A stretch of 64,000 nucleotides of DNA from a bacterium (GTDB lineage: Bacteria; Verrucomicrobiota; Verrucomicrobiia; Limisphaerales; RI-55), in the NCBI GenBank assembly GCA_016124235.1, contig WGOC01000012.1, positions 1-64,000 on the forward strand. The letters are read 5' to 3'. The position numbers were made by a program, and so were the translations under genes. The notes beneath the pieces were generated by a model, which saw nothing but the letters and a program-made list of their open reading frames with translations, was not told the DNA's origin and ran no database searches. Each line of letters starts with the position of its first letter. Position 1 is the stretch's first letter. Below are positions 9,010-17,081 of this stretch, piece after piece.

Positions 9010-9522
9010 TTACTTGCTCTGCGTCTGGAGGAAGGCAATCGCCAGAAACACCAAAATGATCGCACCAAGGATGATGCTGATCGTAATAACGATCGTACCC
9101 ACCTTGTTGGATTTCTTTTTGAAATTCGGATTAGTGGCAATCGCGTCGGTTTTGCTGCCGCTTTCGAGGTCGTTCAGTTTGACACCCGCAGGCACCACGA
9201 GCGTGCGGTCCTGCTTCTTGGCCGGCTCCTTGCCGTCACCCGTTTCGAGGCGCAACTCCACCTGACCCAAACGAAGAATCTGCCCGCTCTTCAGCGGGCT
9301 TTCCGACACTTTCTGCCCGTTGATGTACGTTCCGTTCGTGGAATCCAGATCCTTGACGATCACCTGATCGCCACGGAGAAGAATCTCGCAATGATGAGAG
9401 GAAACGGAGGCTTCGGCGATCTGGAATGCATTGTCTTCCACCCGGCCGACAGTGGTCCGGTCCACCTTTAACTCATAGGTGCGTCCAGTTAACCCTTCGG
9501 TAAGTACAACAAGTCTGGCCAT
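9010..9522 (-). CDS. FHA-domain protein with C-terminal membrane anchor
   Basis: A 170-residue protein. The N-terminal forkhead-associated domain (about residues 20-92) has the phosphothreonine-binding signature: TVGR, SVSSHHCEI and DLDSTNGTYING. A charged linker follows. The C-terminus is one hydrophobic segment (VGTIVITISIILGAIILVFL) with a seven-residue tail, so the FHA domain probably faces the cytoplasm as a tail-anchored protein. FHA domains dock onto Ser/Thr-kinase targets; no kinase is in the window. Its start codon is only about 11 bp from the start proposed for the divergent methyltransferase gene. Confidence 0.85.
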   Translation of the reverse strand: MARLVVLTEGLTGRTYELKVDRTTVGRVEDNAFQIAEASVSSHHCEILLRGDQVIVKDLDSTNGTYINGQKVSESPLKSGQILRLGQVELRLETGDGKEPAKKQDRTLVVPAGVKLNDLESGSKTDAIATNPNFKKKSNKVGTIVITISIILGAIILVFLAIAFLQTQSK

Positions 9523-9533
9523 AGGCAGGTGAT

Positions 9534-10616
9534 TTGCGCGTGATTATCTTCACGAGCAATATCAAGTCAAACCGATTTATCCCCGCAGCCGAGCCTCAGC
9601 CAAATAGTTACAGAGACAACCTGCCCGAACGACCGTCGCGAAACCCGCTCGACGGCGACCACTCCGTCCGGTTTCCTCGGGTGGTGGCTGACGCTCCTTT
9701 TTTTCAATTGGTCCAACTCAAGAACGGTGATTGGAGCATTCGCTCGCTCGCCGAGGGCGAAACATTCCATCCAGTCATTGGACCCGCCGCCGAAGCCAAG
9801 GCGCTTTACGTTCGCCAACTCAAACTTTGCGATCGGATGCGCCAGGAAGCTGCTGAGTTTGTGATCTGGGATGTGGGTTTGGGTGGAGGCGCAAACGCGC
9901 TGACGGTTATCAACCAAACCGCCGGGGCGGGACGCCGGGTTAGAATGGTCAGTTTCGATCGCACACTCGAACCACTTCGTTTCGCCAGGCAACACGCCGA
10001 CACGCTCGGTTATTTTGGGGATCTGACGTGCCACGTGGATCAATTGCTGAAATCGAGTGTCGTCAACTTTCAACACGGAGCCAGAGCGGTACATTGGGAA
10101 GTGAAGCTTGGTGATTTCCCGACTTTGATGGCAGACGAATCGATCACGGACCTACCCGCGCCCCACGCGATTCTATTCGATGCCTATTCACCCGCCCGAA
10201 ACGCCGCGATGTGGACACTTCCATTGTTCGGGGCCTTGCAACGCCGGCTCAGTGAAAATCGACCGTGTGTGATGCCGACGTATTCTCGATCCACCATGTT
10301 GCGAACGACTCTGTTGCTCGCCGGATTCTTCGTGGGCGTCGGACACGCGACGGGCGAGAAAGAGGAGACGACCATCGCAAGTAATGACCGATCAATGATC
10401 GATGAACCGTTGGGGATGGACTGGCTTAAACGCGCACGCGCATCCACCAGTGCTGAACCGCTCGTGGAGCCGACCTATCGGCAGGCGCCACTCTCGCCCG
10501 CGTCACTCAAGCAACTTTTGGCACATCCACAATTCCACCCGCAGCCTTTGCCTGTCGCTCGATCTGGGCCAGGTGTTGACGGAGTGCCCGCAGCTGCTGC
10601 GTCTGACGGGCCGTGA
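9534..10616 (+). CDS. MnmC/MnmD-like methyltransferase (DUF752)
   Basis: A SAM-dependent methyltransferase resembling the methyltransferase half of MnmC, which finishes the mnm5 side chain at tRNA wobble U34. WDVGLGGGANAL near residue 117 is the SAM-binding loop, and FDAYSPARNAAMWTLPLF near 219 is the diagnostic MnmC block. The FAD oxidoreductase half is absent, as in stand-alone MnmD-type proteins. The start is unclear: TTG at 9534 and GTG at 9540 both fit, and there is no early ATG. The last 110 bp overlap the end of the HDOD gene on the opposite strand, so the C-terminal tail may be poorly conserved. Confidence 0.7.
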   Translation: MRVIIFTSNIKSNRFIPAAEPQPNSYRDNLPERPSRNPLDGDHSVRFPRVVADAPFFQLVQLKNGDWSIRSLAEGETFHPVIGPAAEAKALYVRQLKLCDRMRQEAAEFVIWDVGLGGGANALTVINQTAGAGRRVRMVSFDRTLEPLRFARQHADTLGYFGDLTCHVDQLLKSSVVNFQHGARAVHWEVKLGDFPTLMADESITDLPAPHAILFDAYSPARNAAMWTLPLFGALQRRLSENRPCVMPTYSRSTMLRTTLLLAGFFVGVGHATGEKEETTIASNDRSMIDEPLGMDWLKRARASTSAEPLVEPTYRQAPLSPASLKQLLAHPQFHPQPLPVARSGPGVDGVPAAAASDGP

Positions 10617-12105
10617 CGAGGAAATCCGCCGCTTCGTTGCGAAGCCCGCAAAAGACCGTCACGGTGCCGTGATCGTCGCGAACGGGAAGCAGAATCATCG
10701 GATTGTTGCCGGCCGCCGGGGCAAGCCATTCCGGTACGAATGGTTGGATTTTGGGGTCGGCCGGATTTTGGATCAGCACGTCTTCGCCGCGCTTCAAACA
10801 CACGCTAAAAACATCACGCCGTTTGGCATCGAGCAGTTCCTCTCCTTTGATGACCTCAAAGAAATCGCCGACGCCCATCCAAGCACGGTAGGTTGGTTCA
10901 TTGCCATTGCGGCGAAAGGCAATTGTTTGCCCCAGATCGAACGCTGCGTGGATCGCTTTCAATGCCGCCGCGTGCGCCTGTTCGAGTGTGATCGCGTGAT
11001 GCGATTCCATTTCCATGAGTGCCGCGATGCCTGCGGCCAACGGATCGCGATAATGACGTGTGGTCTGCCCGTTGATGGGGGCAACGCCCGCAGCAGCATC
11101 GGTTCCGGTAGTACGCGTCTTCGCGCCCGACGCTGGCGGATCGGCACGATGAGCAAATGCTCGAAGCCGTTGGAACAACCCGCAATTCAGCGGGTTGCCA
11201 TCGCGCAACGCACCAAAGAGATTCAATGTACTGGAGACTTCGTCCAGCATTTCAAACAGGTCGTCCTCAGAGAGTCCGATGTTTGAACCATAATTATGGA
11301 TCAACCTCATCGCGCGCGCTGTAAATTGATCCGCGTCCAAGCGCGGTTCCTCCGTCAAACGGCATAGTTCCTCGGAAAAATCGGCAATCAGCGGCAGTTC
11401 GAGTTCAGCAGGAAGGTTGCCCGATGATCGCTCACCAGCGAGCACTTCGCGCAACCCGATCATGACGTTGCGCGGCATGCGGGTTTGCTCCAGCAACGCC
11501 ACGCTCAGTTCAAGCGGCGACAGACCGAAGATCGCGCGAAAGGCGGCCGCCTCATTACCGCCCTGGGTCCGACTCACTGCCTGCCGGTATTCATCGGGCA
11601 TGAAATTGGCCAGCATGATCCGTCCGTAATTTCGCAGCGCGGCGCAGACAAACGCTTCCTCCGCGTCATCCGGGCGCTGCCGTTCGCGCACACTCTGGGC
11701 GATCAAACCACTGAGCAAGGCAAACGCGGCGACTTCGCGTTTTTCCGCCGCCATCTCCGTCGACGCGTTGTGAACAAGCATCAACGACAAGGCCAAGTTG
11801 CGAATCTTGTTGAACCCGATTACGTGGATCGCCTGGTTGATGGTGCTGATTTCGACGCCCTCGGGATTGTAACCAAGTGTGTGGGCAACACTGATCACAC
11901 GCGACACCGTGAGCAAATCACGGCCGATCACTTCCCCGAGACCCTGGACGGAAATCGTATCAAACTTGCAAGTCACCTCGCGGATGAGCTCAACGATGTG
12001 GGCAATGCTGGCCGATTTGCCCGAGTCGAGCGCGGACCGGATACGCGCGACGGTCTGGCGCCCGCGCCCGGCAAGTTCAGCGATGGAATCGTCTGTGGCG
12101 GTCAT
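10507..12105 (-). CDS. HDOD-domain protein with C-terminal GAF-like region
   Basis: A 532-residue predicted signalling protein. Residues about 30-260 form an HDOD domain, the catalytically inactive HD-related fold (SVQGLGEVIGRDLLTVSRVI, INQAIHVIGFNKIRNLALSL). The C-terminal region from about residue 350 reads as GAF-like (FDLGQTIAFRRNG, MILLPVRDDHGTVTVFCGL). Such proteins are generally linked to cyclic-nucleotide or stress signalling, and no specific role can be assigned. ATG 12105 is preferred; ATG 12132 would add nine residues. The 3' end overlaps that of the convergent methyltransferase gene. Confidence 0.75.
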   Translation of the reverse strand: MTATDDSIAELAGRGRQTVARIRSALDSGKSASIAHIVELIREVTCKFDTISVQGLGEVIGRDLLTVSRVISVAHTLGYNPEGVEISTINQAIHVIGFNKIRNLALSLMLVHNASTEMAAEKREVAAFALLSGLIAQSVRERQRPDDAEEAFVCAALRNYGRIMLANFMPDEYRQAVSRTQGGNEAAAFRAIFGLSPLELSVALLEQTRMPRNVMIGLREVLAGERSSGNLPAELELPLIADFSEELCRLTEEPRLDADQFTARAMRLIHNYGSNIGLSEDDLFEMLDEVSSTLNLFGALRDGNPLNCGLFQRLRAFAHRADPPASGAKTRTTGTDAAAGVAPINGQTTRHYRDPLAAGIAALMEMESHHAITLEQAHAAALKAIHAAFDLGQTIAFRRNGNEPTYRAWMGVGDFFEVIKGEELLDAKRRDVFSVCLKRGEDVLIQNPADPKIQPFVPEWLAPAAGNNPMILLPVRDDHGTVTVFCGLRNEAADFLVTARQTQQLRALRQHLAQIERQAKAAGGIVDVPKVA

Positions 12106-12320
12106 GAAATCGCGACTGCGGACGGACCGCATTTGGTTTCATATCGGCACGAAGGCGAATTAAGTGAAGTGCTTTGCCGGGATTTGTCATTGGCCGACTG
12201 TGAGCGTGGTGCTTAGACTCGCGGCCAGACGCCCTTAAAGAACTCACCTGCTTAGATGCACTCCTCAGCGGAACGCGGCGTCATCCGAAGGGGTTGCCGG
12301 CGGCCAATACTCGCAGTCGA

Positions 12321-12872
12321 ATGAAGAACATCGTTTACTTTGACCTGGAAACGCAGAAATCCGCCGAAGAAGTCGGCGGATGGAATAACATTCGCGATAT
12401 GCGCATGAGCGTTGGCGTCACTTACAGCACAACACGGGGTGACTATCTGATCTACGGGGAAAACCAGGTCAACGATCTCATTGAAGAACTACGACGGGCG
12501 GACCTGGTTGTGGGCTTCAATCACGAGCGCTTCGATTACGAAGTGTTAACGGGCCACAATCCGTTTTTCGATCCCGAACAGGTGCCGACGCTGGACATGA
12601 TGATCGAACTCCAAAAGAAGTTGAATCACCGCTTGTCGCTGGACTCGATCGCCAACGCGACGCTCGGCGTGGAAAAAACGGCCGAGGGACTGCAGGCCAT
12701 TCGCTGGTTTCGAGAGGGCAAGCTTCTGGAAATTGCCGAATACTGCTGTTACGACGTAAAAATCACCAAGCTCGTCTACGAGTACGGTGTCCACCATCGC
12801 CAACTCTTCTACAAAAACCGGTTTAACCAGAAGCTCGCCGTCGCGGTTGACTGGTCAATCGATCCCGCCTAA
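12321..12872 (+). CDS. DEDD/RNase H-like 3'-5' exonuclease domain protein
   Basis: A 183-residue stand-alone ribonuclease H-fold exonuclease-like protein of the DnaQ/YprB group. The metal-binding motifs are present in order: FDLET at the N-terminus, NHERFDYEVL near residue 65, and EYCCYDVKIT near 143. Length matches a single catalytic domain, and no polymerase or helicase is fused. The ATG at 12321 gives MKNIVYFDLET, placing the first acidic motif directly at the N-terminus. Its stop codon overlaps the convergent GNAT-cNMP stop codon (CTAA/TTAG). Confidence 0.75.
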   Translation: MKNIVYFDLETQKSAEEVGGWNNIRDMRMSVGVTYSTTRGDYLIYGENQVNDLIEELRRADLVVGFNHERFDYEVLTGHNPFFDPEQVPTLDMMIELQKKLNHRLSLDSIANATLGVEKTAEGLQAIRWFREGKLLEIAEYCCYDVKITKLVYEYGVHHRQLFYKNRFNQKLAVAVDWSIDPA

Positions 12873-14524
12873 CGGACGCCGGCATGGGCGGAATTGCTCC
12901 GGCGTAATTTAGCCGAAATTTCCTCTGCCAGGTTCCGCACGACAACCAACCCCAGATGAGGTTCGCGCTGGGTTAAGGCGACGAATGCCGATCGTTCGAT
13001 CACCAACATGATGGTTGGCTGCCGCGATATCGCCCTAACCGTCCGGGCCGAGCCATCCAGCAAAGCCATCTCACCAAACAGATGGCCGTTCGTAACGGAG
13101 GCAATCGGCCGCGGTGATTCCTGCAGACAGATGTCCACGTGGCCTCGCATGACGATGTACGCTTCCTCGCTGGGGTCACCTTTCTTGAAGACCGGTTCGC
13201 CCGGTTGATAAAGCTTCTGTTTGAACAACCGCGCGACCTTGCGAAGCTCGCCGTCTCCCAAACCATTGAAAATGGAGAGCGATCGCAAAAGATTGATGAC
13301 CGCGATTCCTACTTTCTGATCCTGCAGATTCTGATCGATGATCTTAATGATGGCGGCCGCCCCCGAAGTCATGCCGCGGCTTTCGAGATTATAAACCAGA
13401 TTCAGTTTCACCATCTTGACAACATCATGATGGTGATCGTTTTGGTGGAAGAATGCAGGGAAATAAGCAACCGGCACAAACCCGAGTTGATCGGCAGTCT
13501 TCAACAAACGAGGCGCGGTCATCAGCACATCAATTTCGACGTAGGCTGCACCAAGATTATTGGCGGCCACGCGCGAAAGATGATTCAGCAAATGCCCCAT
13601 CGAATAATCGTTGGTGGCAAAACAATCGAGGACCCGCACACACTTGTCGTGCGGATCGACAACATAAGAGATACCGCAAATAACCTGCGAATTCAGTTGC
13701 CCCAGAAAGCATTGAACCTGGGTCGCCCGATCCTCAACCCGGAGGAGGCCCAGGTTTCGATTAAACCCGGATGAAACTTCAGAAGGCGGATTTGATAACT
13801 GTGCCTGTGCTCGCCAAAGATCGAAGTCCTCTGTGCTCGCCGGCTGCACATCGAGCCCAGACTGCAAAGGATAGCCCGTCGATCCATCACGCACGGAAAA
13901 CGGTGCCGGCACGTTTAAGTTCGCCAAAACCCTCGTCGCCAGTTCGCTGATTTGCGGCAGGGATTCCGACAACGGGATGCGAGTTCCCAGTACCGGTGCC
14001 GCAGGACGAACGTAGAAAAGAATTCCCTGCCGGGACCGGAGGATATGTTTGCACGGTTGATACCCCACGCACACGAAGCCCATCTTCTCGTAAATCAACT
14101 GCTGCCGACTGTCGGTCGCGGGAATTCGCACGACCGCCATCTGATTTTGACTCTGGGTTTGCTGGGCAACTTCACACACGAGCGCCTCGGCCGCCCCTGT
14201 TGAGTAGGCTTCCTCGCGATTCAGATTCCGGCCGAGATTGGCCACGGGGTTGTTGTTCGCATCAGACGGCCGCAAGAACGACACACTCGACAGAATCTTT
14301 CCATCCGCTTCAGCAACCCAGGTTTGCTCGCCCGACAACGGGTCGAGTTGCGCGGCAATCCATGCGGGATCATACACCTCAGGCGCAGGGTAAGCGTCGC
14401 CCAAATTGGAGCGAACCAATTCAAGCCAACCCTCGGCGTCCGCGGGGCCAGCTTGACGAATTATAAATACGCCTGAACCGGTCTCCACGGCGGCGTCTTC
14501 TGCATTAGTGCTATGCGTAACCAT
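12869..14524 (-). CDS. GNAT acetyltransferase fused to a cyclic-nucleotide-binding domain
   Basis: A 551-residue multidomain protein. Residues about 20-165 form a GNAT-type acetyltransferase domain (IRQAGPADAEGWLELVRSNL at its start, QQLIYEKMGFVCVGY at its end). Residues about 225-375 look like a second, degenerate GNAT copy (LLKTADQLGFVPVAYFP). Residues about 415-540 form a cNMP-binding domain with phosphate-binding cassette FGEMALLDGSARTVRA, which keeps the Glu and Arg that contact the nucleotide. Mycobacterial Pat joins the same two domain types in the opposite order and acetylates protein lysines under cAMP control. A similar role is inferred here; the substrate is unknown. Confidence 0.8.
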   Translation of the reverse strand: MVTHSTNAEDAAVETGSGVFIIRQAGPADAEGWLELVRSNLGDAYPAPEVYDPAWIAAQLDPLSGEQTWVAEADGKILSSVSFLRPSDANNNPVANLGRNLNREEAYSTGAAEALVCEVAQQTQSQNQMAVVRIPATDSRQQLIYEKMGFVCVGYQPCKHILRSRQGILFYVRPAAPVLGTRIPLSESLPQISELATRVLANLNVPAPFSVRDGSTGYPLQSGLDVQPASTEDFDLWRAQAQLSNPPSEVSSGFNRNLGLLRVEDRATQVQCFLGQLNSQVICGISYVVDPHDKCVRVLDCFATNDYSMGHLLNHLSRVAANNLGAAYVEIDVLMTAPRLLKTADQLGFVPVAYFPAFFHQNDHHHDVVKMVKLNLVYNLESRGMTSGAAAIIKIIDQNLQDQKVGIAVINLLRSLSIFNGLGDGELRKVARLFKQKLYQPGEPVFKKGDPSEEAYIVMRGHVDICLQESPRPIASVTNGHLFGEMALLDGSARTVRAISRQPTIMLVIERSAFVALTQREPHLGLVVVRNLAEEISAKLRRSNSAHAGVR

Positions 14525-14567
14525 CGGCAGATTGGGAGCCAGAGATGTGCCAAGGAAGAAGGAAGGA

Positions 14568-14652
14568 TGGTGCCCGCGACAGGACTTGAACCTGTACGAT
14601 GTTACTCACTAGAACCTGAATCTAGCGCGTCTGCCAATTCCGCCACGCGGGC
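14568..14652 (-). tRNA. tRNA-Leu (anticodon CAG)
   Basis: An 85-nt class II tRNA on the minus strand. The acceptor stem pairs GCCCGCG with CGCGGGC, and the discriminator A is followed by an encoded CCA. The anticodon stem-loop is CTAGA-TTCAGGT-TCTAG, giving CAG at positions 34-36 and so reading CUG leucine codons. The long variable arm and the T-loop GGTTCAAGTCC are intact. An upstream pair TTGCAC (14720-14725) and TAAAAC (14697-14702) with a 17-bp spacer could be its promoter, but the match is weak. Confidence 0.96.
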
Positions 14653-15064
14653 CCCTGGATTCCTGCCGATTGGAACTGCGACAGGACAGGCCGTGGGTTT
14701 TATGCGCCCGTCAAATTGGGTGCAATACAATTCTAATGACGTCGCCCATCCAGCCGGTAATGACCGTTTGTTCGATCAACAATCAGAGAACAACCTCAGG
14801 CGAATCCCTTACAAACAGTCACGAACTTCCTTCCAAAGATGCAGATCGAGCCAATTCAATTAAGGCGCCCATCGCTGTCGTTTTCTCAATTTCCGCGACG
14901 TTTGGCACGGATCTCCCCGATTTGCTGCCAATAGCGATCAAAATCCGCTACCAGCCTCCCGGATTTTGATGCCCCGTGGCGCCTAAATTTCGACAGATCC
15001 AAATGCCAAGACGAGTTGACGAGTTATTCGAAAACTATCGATATTTCAGCTGGATAAGGACTAT

Positions 15065-15093
15065 GCGTGAAATTCACGCGCGTTTGCGTGAAG
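15065..15093. promoter_or_regulatory. GCGTGAA palindrome cluster upstream of pseudopilin gene
   Basis: GCGTGAA-A-TTCACGC (15065-15079) is a perfect palindrome. It is followed by another GCGTGAA, so that TTCACGC (15073-15079) and GCGTGAA (15086-15092) also form an inverted repeat with a 6-nt spacer. A near-identical TTCACGCGC...GCGTGAAG arrangement lies upstream of the pseudopilin cluster at 43.8-46 kb. It could be a regulator-binding site or an RNA hairpin. Confidence 0.45.
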
Positions 15094-15203
15094 CACACGA
15101 ATGCGTTTCCAATCGGATTTCCAAACATCGCCAAAAAATCGGAAAAAGAGCTGAAACAGCGATGGCACCATCGGTGCTAACTAGGTGGCATCTGTAATTC
15201 AAG

Positions 15204-15233
15204 TTGACATGGTTTGTCGCGTTTAATTACAGT
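15204..15233 (+). promoter_or_regulatory. Possible sigma-70 promoter of the pseudopilin gene
   Basis: TTGACA at 15204-15209 is a consensus -35 box. A -10 candidate TACAGT (15228-15233) lies 18 bp downstream and matches TATAAT at four of six positions. The start codon is 33 bp further on. There is no direct evidence for the transcription start. Confidence 0.35.
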
Positions 15234-15266
15234 GAGTTCCGTTAACCCAATTAACCAAAAAACCGT

Positions 15267-15983
15267 ATGAAACATCTTCGTAACCATAAGTACGCGGCTT
15301 TCACTCTCATCGAGTTGTTGGTCGTGATTGCGATTATTGCGATCCTCGCAGGCTTGCTCCTGCCGGCGCTCGCCAAAGCGAAAGCCAAGGCTTCCCGCAT
15401 CAGCTGCGTAAACAACATCAAGCAAGTCGGCTTGTCATTCCGTATTTACGCCAATGACAACGGCGATCTCTATCCGATGAAGGTCCAGACGGATCTCGGC
15501 GGTGCTGCAGACGCCGTCCAACAAGGCGCCAATGGAAATCTTCTGTATCGCGTGTTCCAAGTGATGTCCAACGAGCTGAGCGTGCCGAAGACGGTCGTTT
15601 GCCCGGCGGACACCCGCACAGTGGCGACCAACTGGGCCGGCCCGAACAATGGTGGCGACTTCAATTCCGACAAGGTTTCCTACTGCATCGGAGTTGACGC
15701 ACAGGATACCTATCCAAACATGCTTCTTTCCGCTGACCGTAACCTCGGTGATAGCTCGACCACCGCGCCGGCCACGACTCTCTACACGGGCTACAAGCGC
15801 ATCGGCACCAACCCGGTGACGACTGCTTGGAGCGACCGTATTCACCAGAAGAATGGTAATGTTGGTCTTGCCGACGGCAGCGCCCAACAGGTTACTCGTC
15901 AAGCGCTCATTCAGCAGCTCCGCACGTCCGGTGACAATGACAACAACGTGTTGTTCCCTGACTCCAACAACAGCGTGAACTAA
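15267..15983 (+). CDS. Prepilin-type protein (abundant pseudopilin candidate)
   Basis: A 238-residue type II secretion/type IV pilin-like protein. The class III leader [11 protein letters not shown] is followed by [20 protein letters not shown] with Glu at +5, the substrate signature of prepilin peptidase. The residue before the cleavage site is Ala rather than the usual Gly. The exported domain contains [15 protein letters not shown] near residue 103 and the tail motif [15 protein letters not shown] near 200, typical of the large pseudopilin families of Verrucomicrobia and Planctomycetes. It has its own likely promoter and a strong terminator, so it is probably well expressed. Three paralogues lie at 43.8-46 kb. 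Confidence 0.85.
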   Translation: MKHLRNHKYAAFTLIELLVVIAIIAILAGLLLPALAKAKAKASRISCVNNIKQVGLSFRIYANDNGDLYPMKVQTDLGGAADAVQQGANGNLLYRVFQVMSNELSVPKTVVCPADTRTVATNWAGPNNGGDFNSDKVSYCIGVDAQDTYPNMLLSADRNLGDSSTTAPATTLYTGYKRIGTNPVTTAWSDRIHQKNGNVGLADGSAQQVTRQALIQQLRTSGDNDNNVLFPDSNNSVN

Positions 15984-16004
15984 TTCACGATCTTTCAAGT
16001 TATC

Positions 16005-16034
16005 AATAAAGGCGCCCATTTGGGCGCCTTTATT
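16005..16034. terminator. Bidirectional intrinsic terminator
   Basis: AATAAAGGCGCCC (16005-16017) pairs perfectly with GGGCGCCTTTATT (16022-16034) around the loop ATTT. The GC-rich core is flanked by A-rich and T-rich arms, so it should terminate on both strands. It serves the plus-strand pseudopilin gene and overlaps the stop codon (16030-16032) of the convergent epimerase gene. Confidence 0.85.
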
Positions 16035-17001
16035 GTTTTCGGGATTGAGCTGTTCTCTGAATGATCTCAACAAGCGGCGTTGCGGGACGAAAGCCCGTCA
16101 ACTCTTGCAATTTGTCGACGCAAGGGCGTCGGCGTTGCATATCTTCAAATCCGACGGCATAAGCCTTTTCGTAAGGGACATATTCGATTGCGGATTTTGA
16201 ACTCAACTGGCCGATTACGAGCCTTGCCAGTCCCATAATGCTGGTCTCTTCCGTGGCACCCACGTTCACTACTTCGCCACGGGCCGCCTCACAGTGAAGC
16301 AATCGCCAAAGCGCTTCCACGGTATCGTTGACCAGGCAAAAGCAGCGTGACTGCTGTCCAGAGCCGTGAATTCTTAGCGGCGTTCCCTTTAGCGCCGCGT
16401 CAATGAACCTTGGCAAAACCATGCCGAAGCGGCCGGTCTGACGAGGCCCAACTGTGTTGAAGAATCGCGTAATGATCACGGGCACTCCGCGCTCACGATG
16501 AAATGCCAACGCCATGAATTCATCCATCAGTTTCGAACAGGCGTAGCTCCACCGCCCCAAATGAGGCGGGCCGATCAACAAGTCGTCCGATTCGCGAAAG
16601 ACCTCGTTCTGGCTCTTGCCGTAGACCTCGGAAGTCGAGGCAATCAGGGTCGGCGTTTTCGTTTGGCTGGCGGACTCCAGTAGGACTTCCGTTTCGCGCA
16701 AATTCGTATGGATGGTTGCAATCGGTGATTTGACCACCAGCTCCACCCCAACGGCGGCGGCGAGATGAAATACAAAATCCGATTCGGCAACCAACGTCGC
16801 TAATCGATCACAATTCGAAACCGTTGCGTTGACTAAATCAAGTTGCGGATCCGCCGCGACGTTCGCCAGATTATCCAGACTGCCTGTCGAGCAGTTGTCG
16901 ATGACGCGAACCTTATTTCCCTCGGCCAGGAGCCTTTCCACAAGATGTGAACCGATAAATCCGGCACCGCCGGTTACGAGAATCGTTTTACGAGAGCTCA
17001 T
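16030..17001 (-). CDS. NAD-dependent sugar epimerase/dehydratase (extended SDR)
   Basis: A 323-residue extended short-chain dehydrogenase. The Rossmann loop is VTGGAGFIGSH near residue 11, and the catalytic residues are Ser in ASTSEVYG near 121 and the YACSK pair near 150. These are features of UDP-glucuronate decarboxylases and UDP-glucose/galactose 4-epimerases, so it should act on a nucleotide sugar for envelope or exopolysaccharide synthesis. The exact substrate cannot be read. ATG 17001 is preferred over 17025 because it places the glycine loop at the usual distance from the N-terminus. Confidence 0.82.
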   Translation of the reverse strand: MSSRKTILVTGGAGFIGSHLVERLLAEGNKVRVIDNCSTGSLDNLANVAADPQLDLVNATVSNCDRLATLVAESDFVFHLAAAVGVELVVKSPIATIHTNLRETEVLLESASQTKTPTLIASTSEVYGKSQNEVFRESDDLLIGPPHLGRWSYACSKLMDEFMALAFHRERGVPVIITRFFNTVGPRQTGRFGMVLPRFIDAALKGTPLRIHGSGQQSRCFCLVNDTVEALWRLLHCEAARGEVVNVGATEETSIMGLARLVIGQLSSKSAIEYVPYEKAYAVGFEDMQRRRPCVDKLQELTGFRPATPLVEIIQRTAQSRKQ

Positions 17002-17081
17002 TCCAACCTTTTTCTGAAATATCACCTAATCTTCCGTGACGGGATCGACTGGCTGAATCAAAAATAGATAGACGCAAATTG

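Larger units (their letters stand above)
14653..15266. other. 614-bp intergenic region
   Basis: It lies between the divergently transcribed tRNA-Leu and pseudopilin genes. No convincing coding frame was seen. It holds the GCGTGAA-type palindrome at 15065-15093 and a possible promoter at 15204-15233, both listed separately. Confidence 0.6.

Noticed and set aside
14976..15197. 73-codon open frame upstream of the pseudopilin gene
   Set aside because: It crosses the palindrome cluster, has no recognisable protein character and lies in a promoter-bearing intergenic region.
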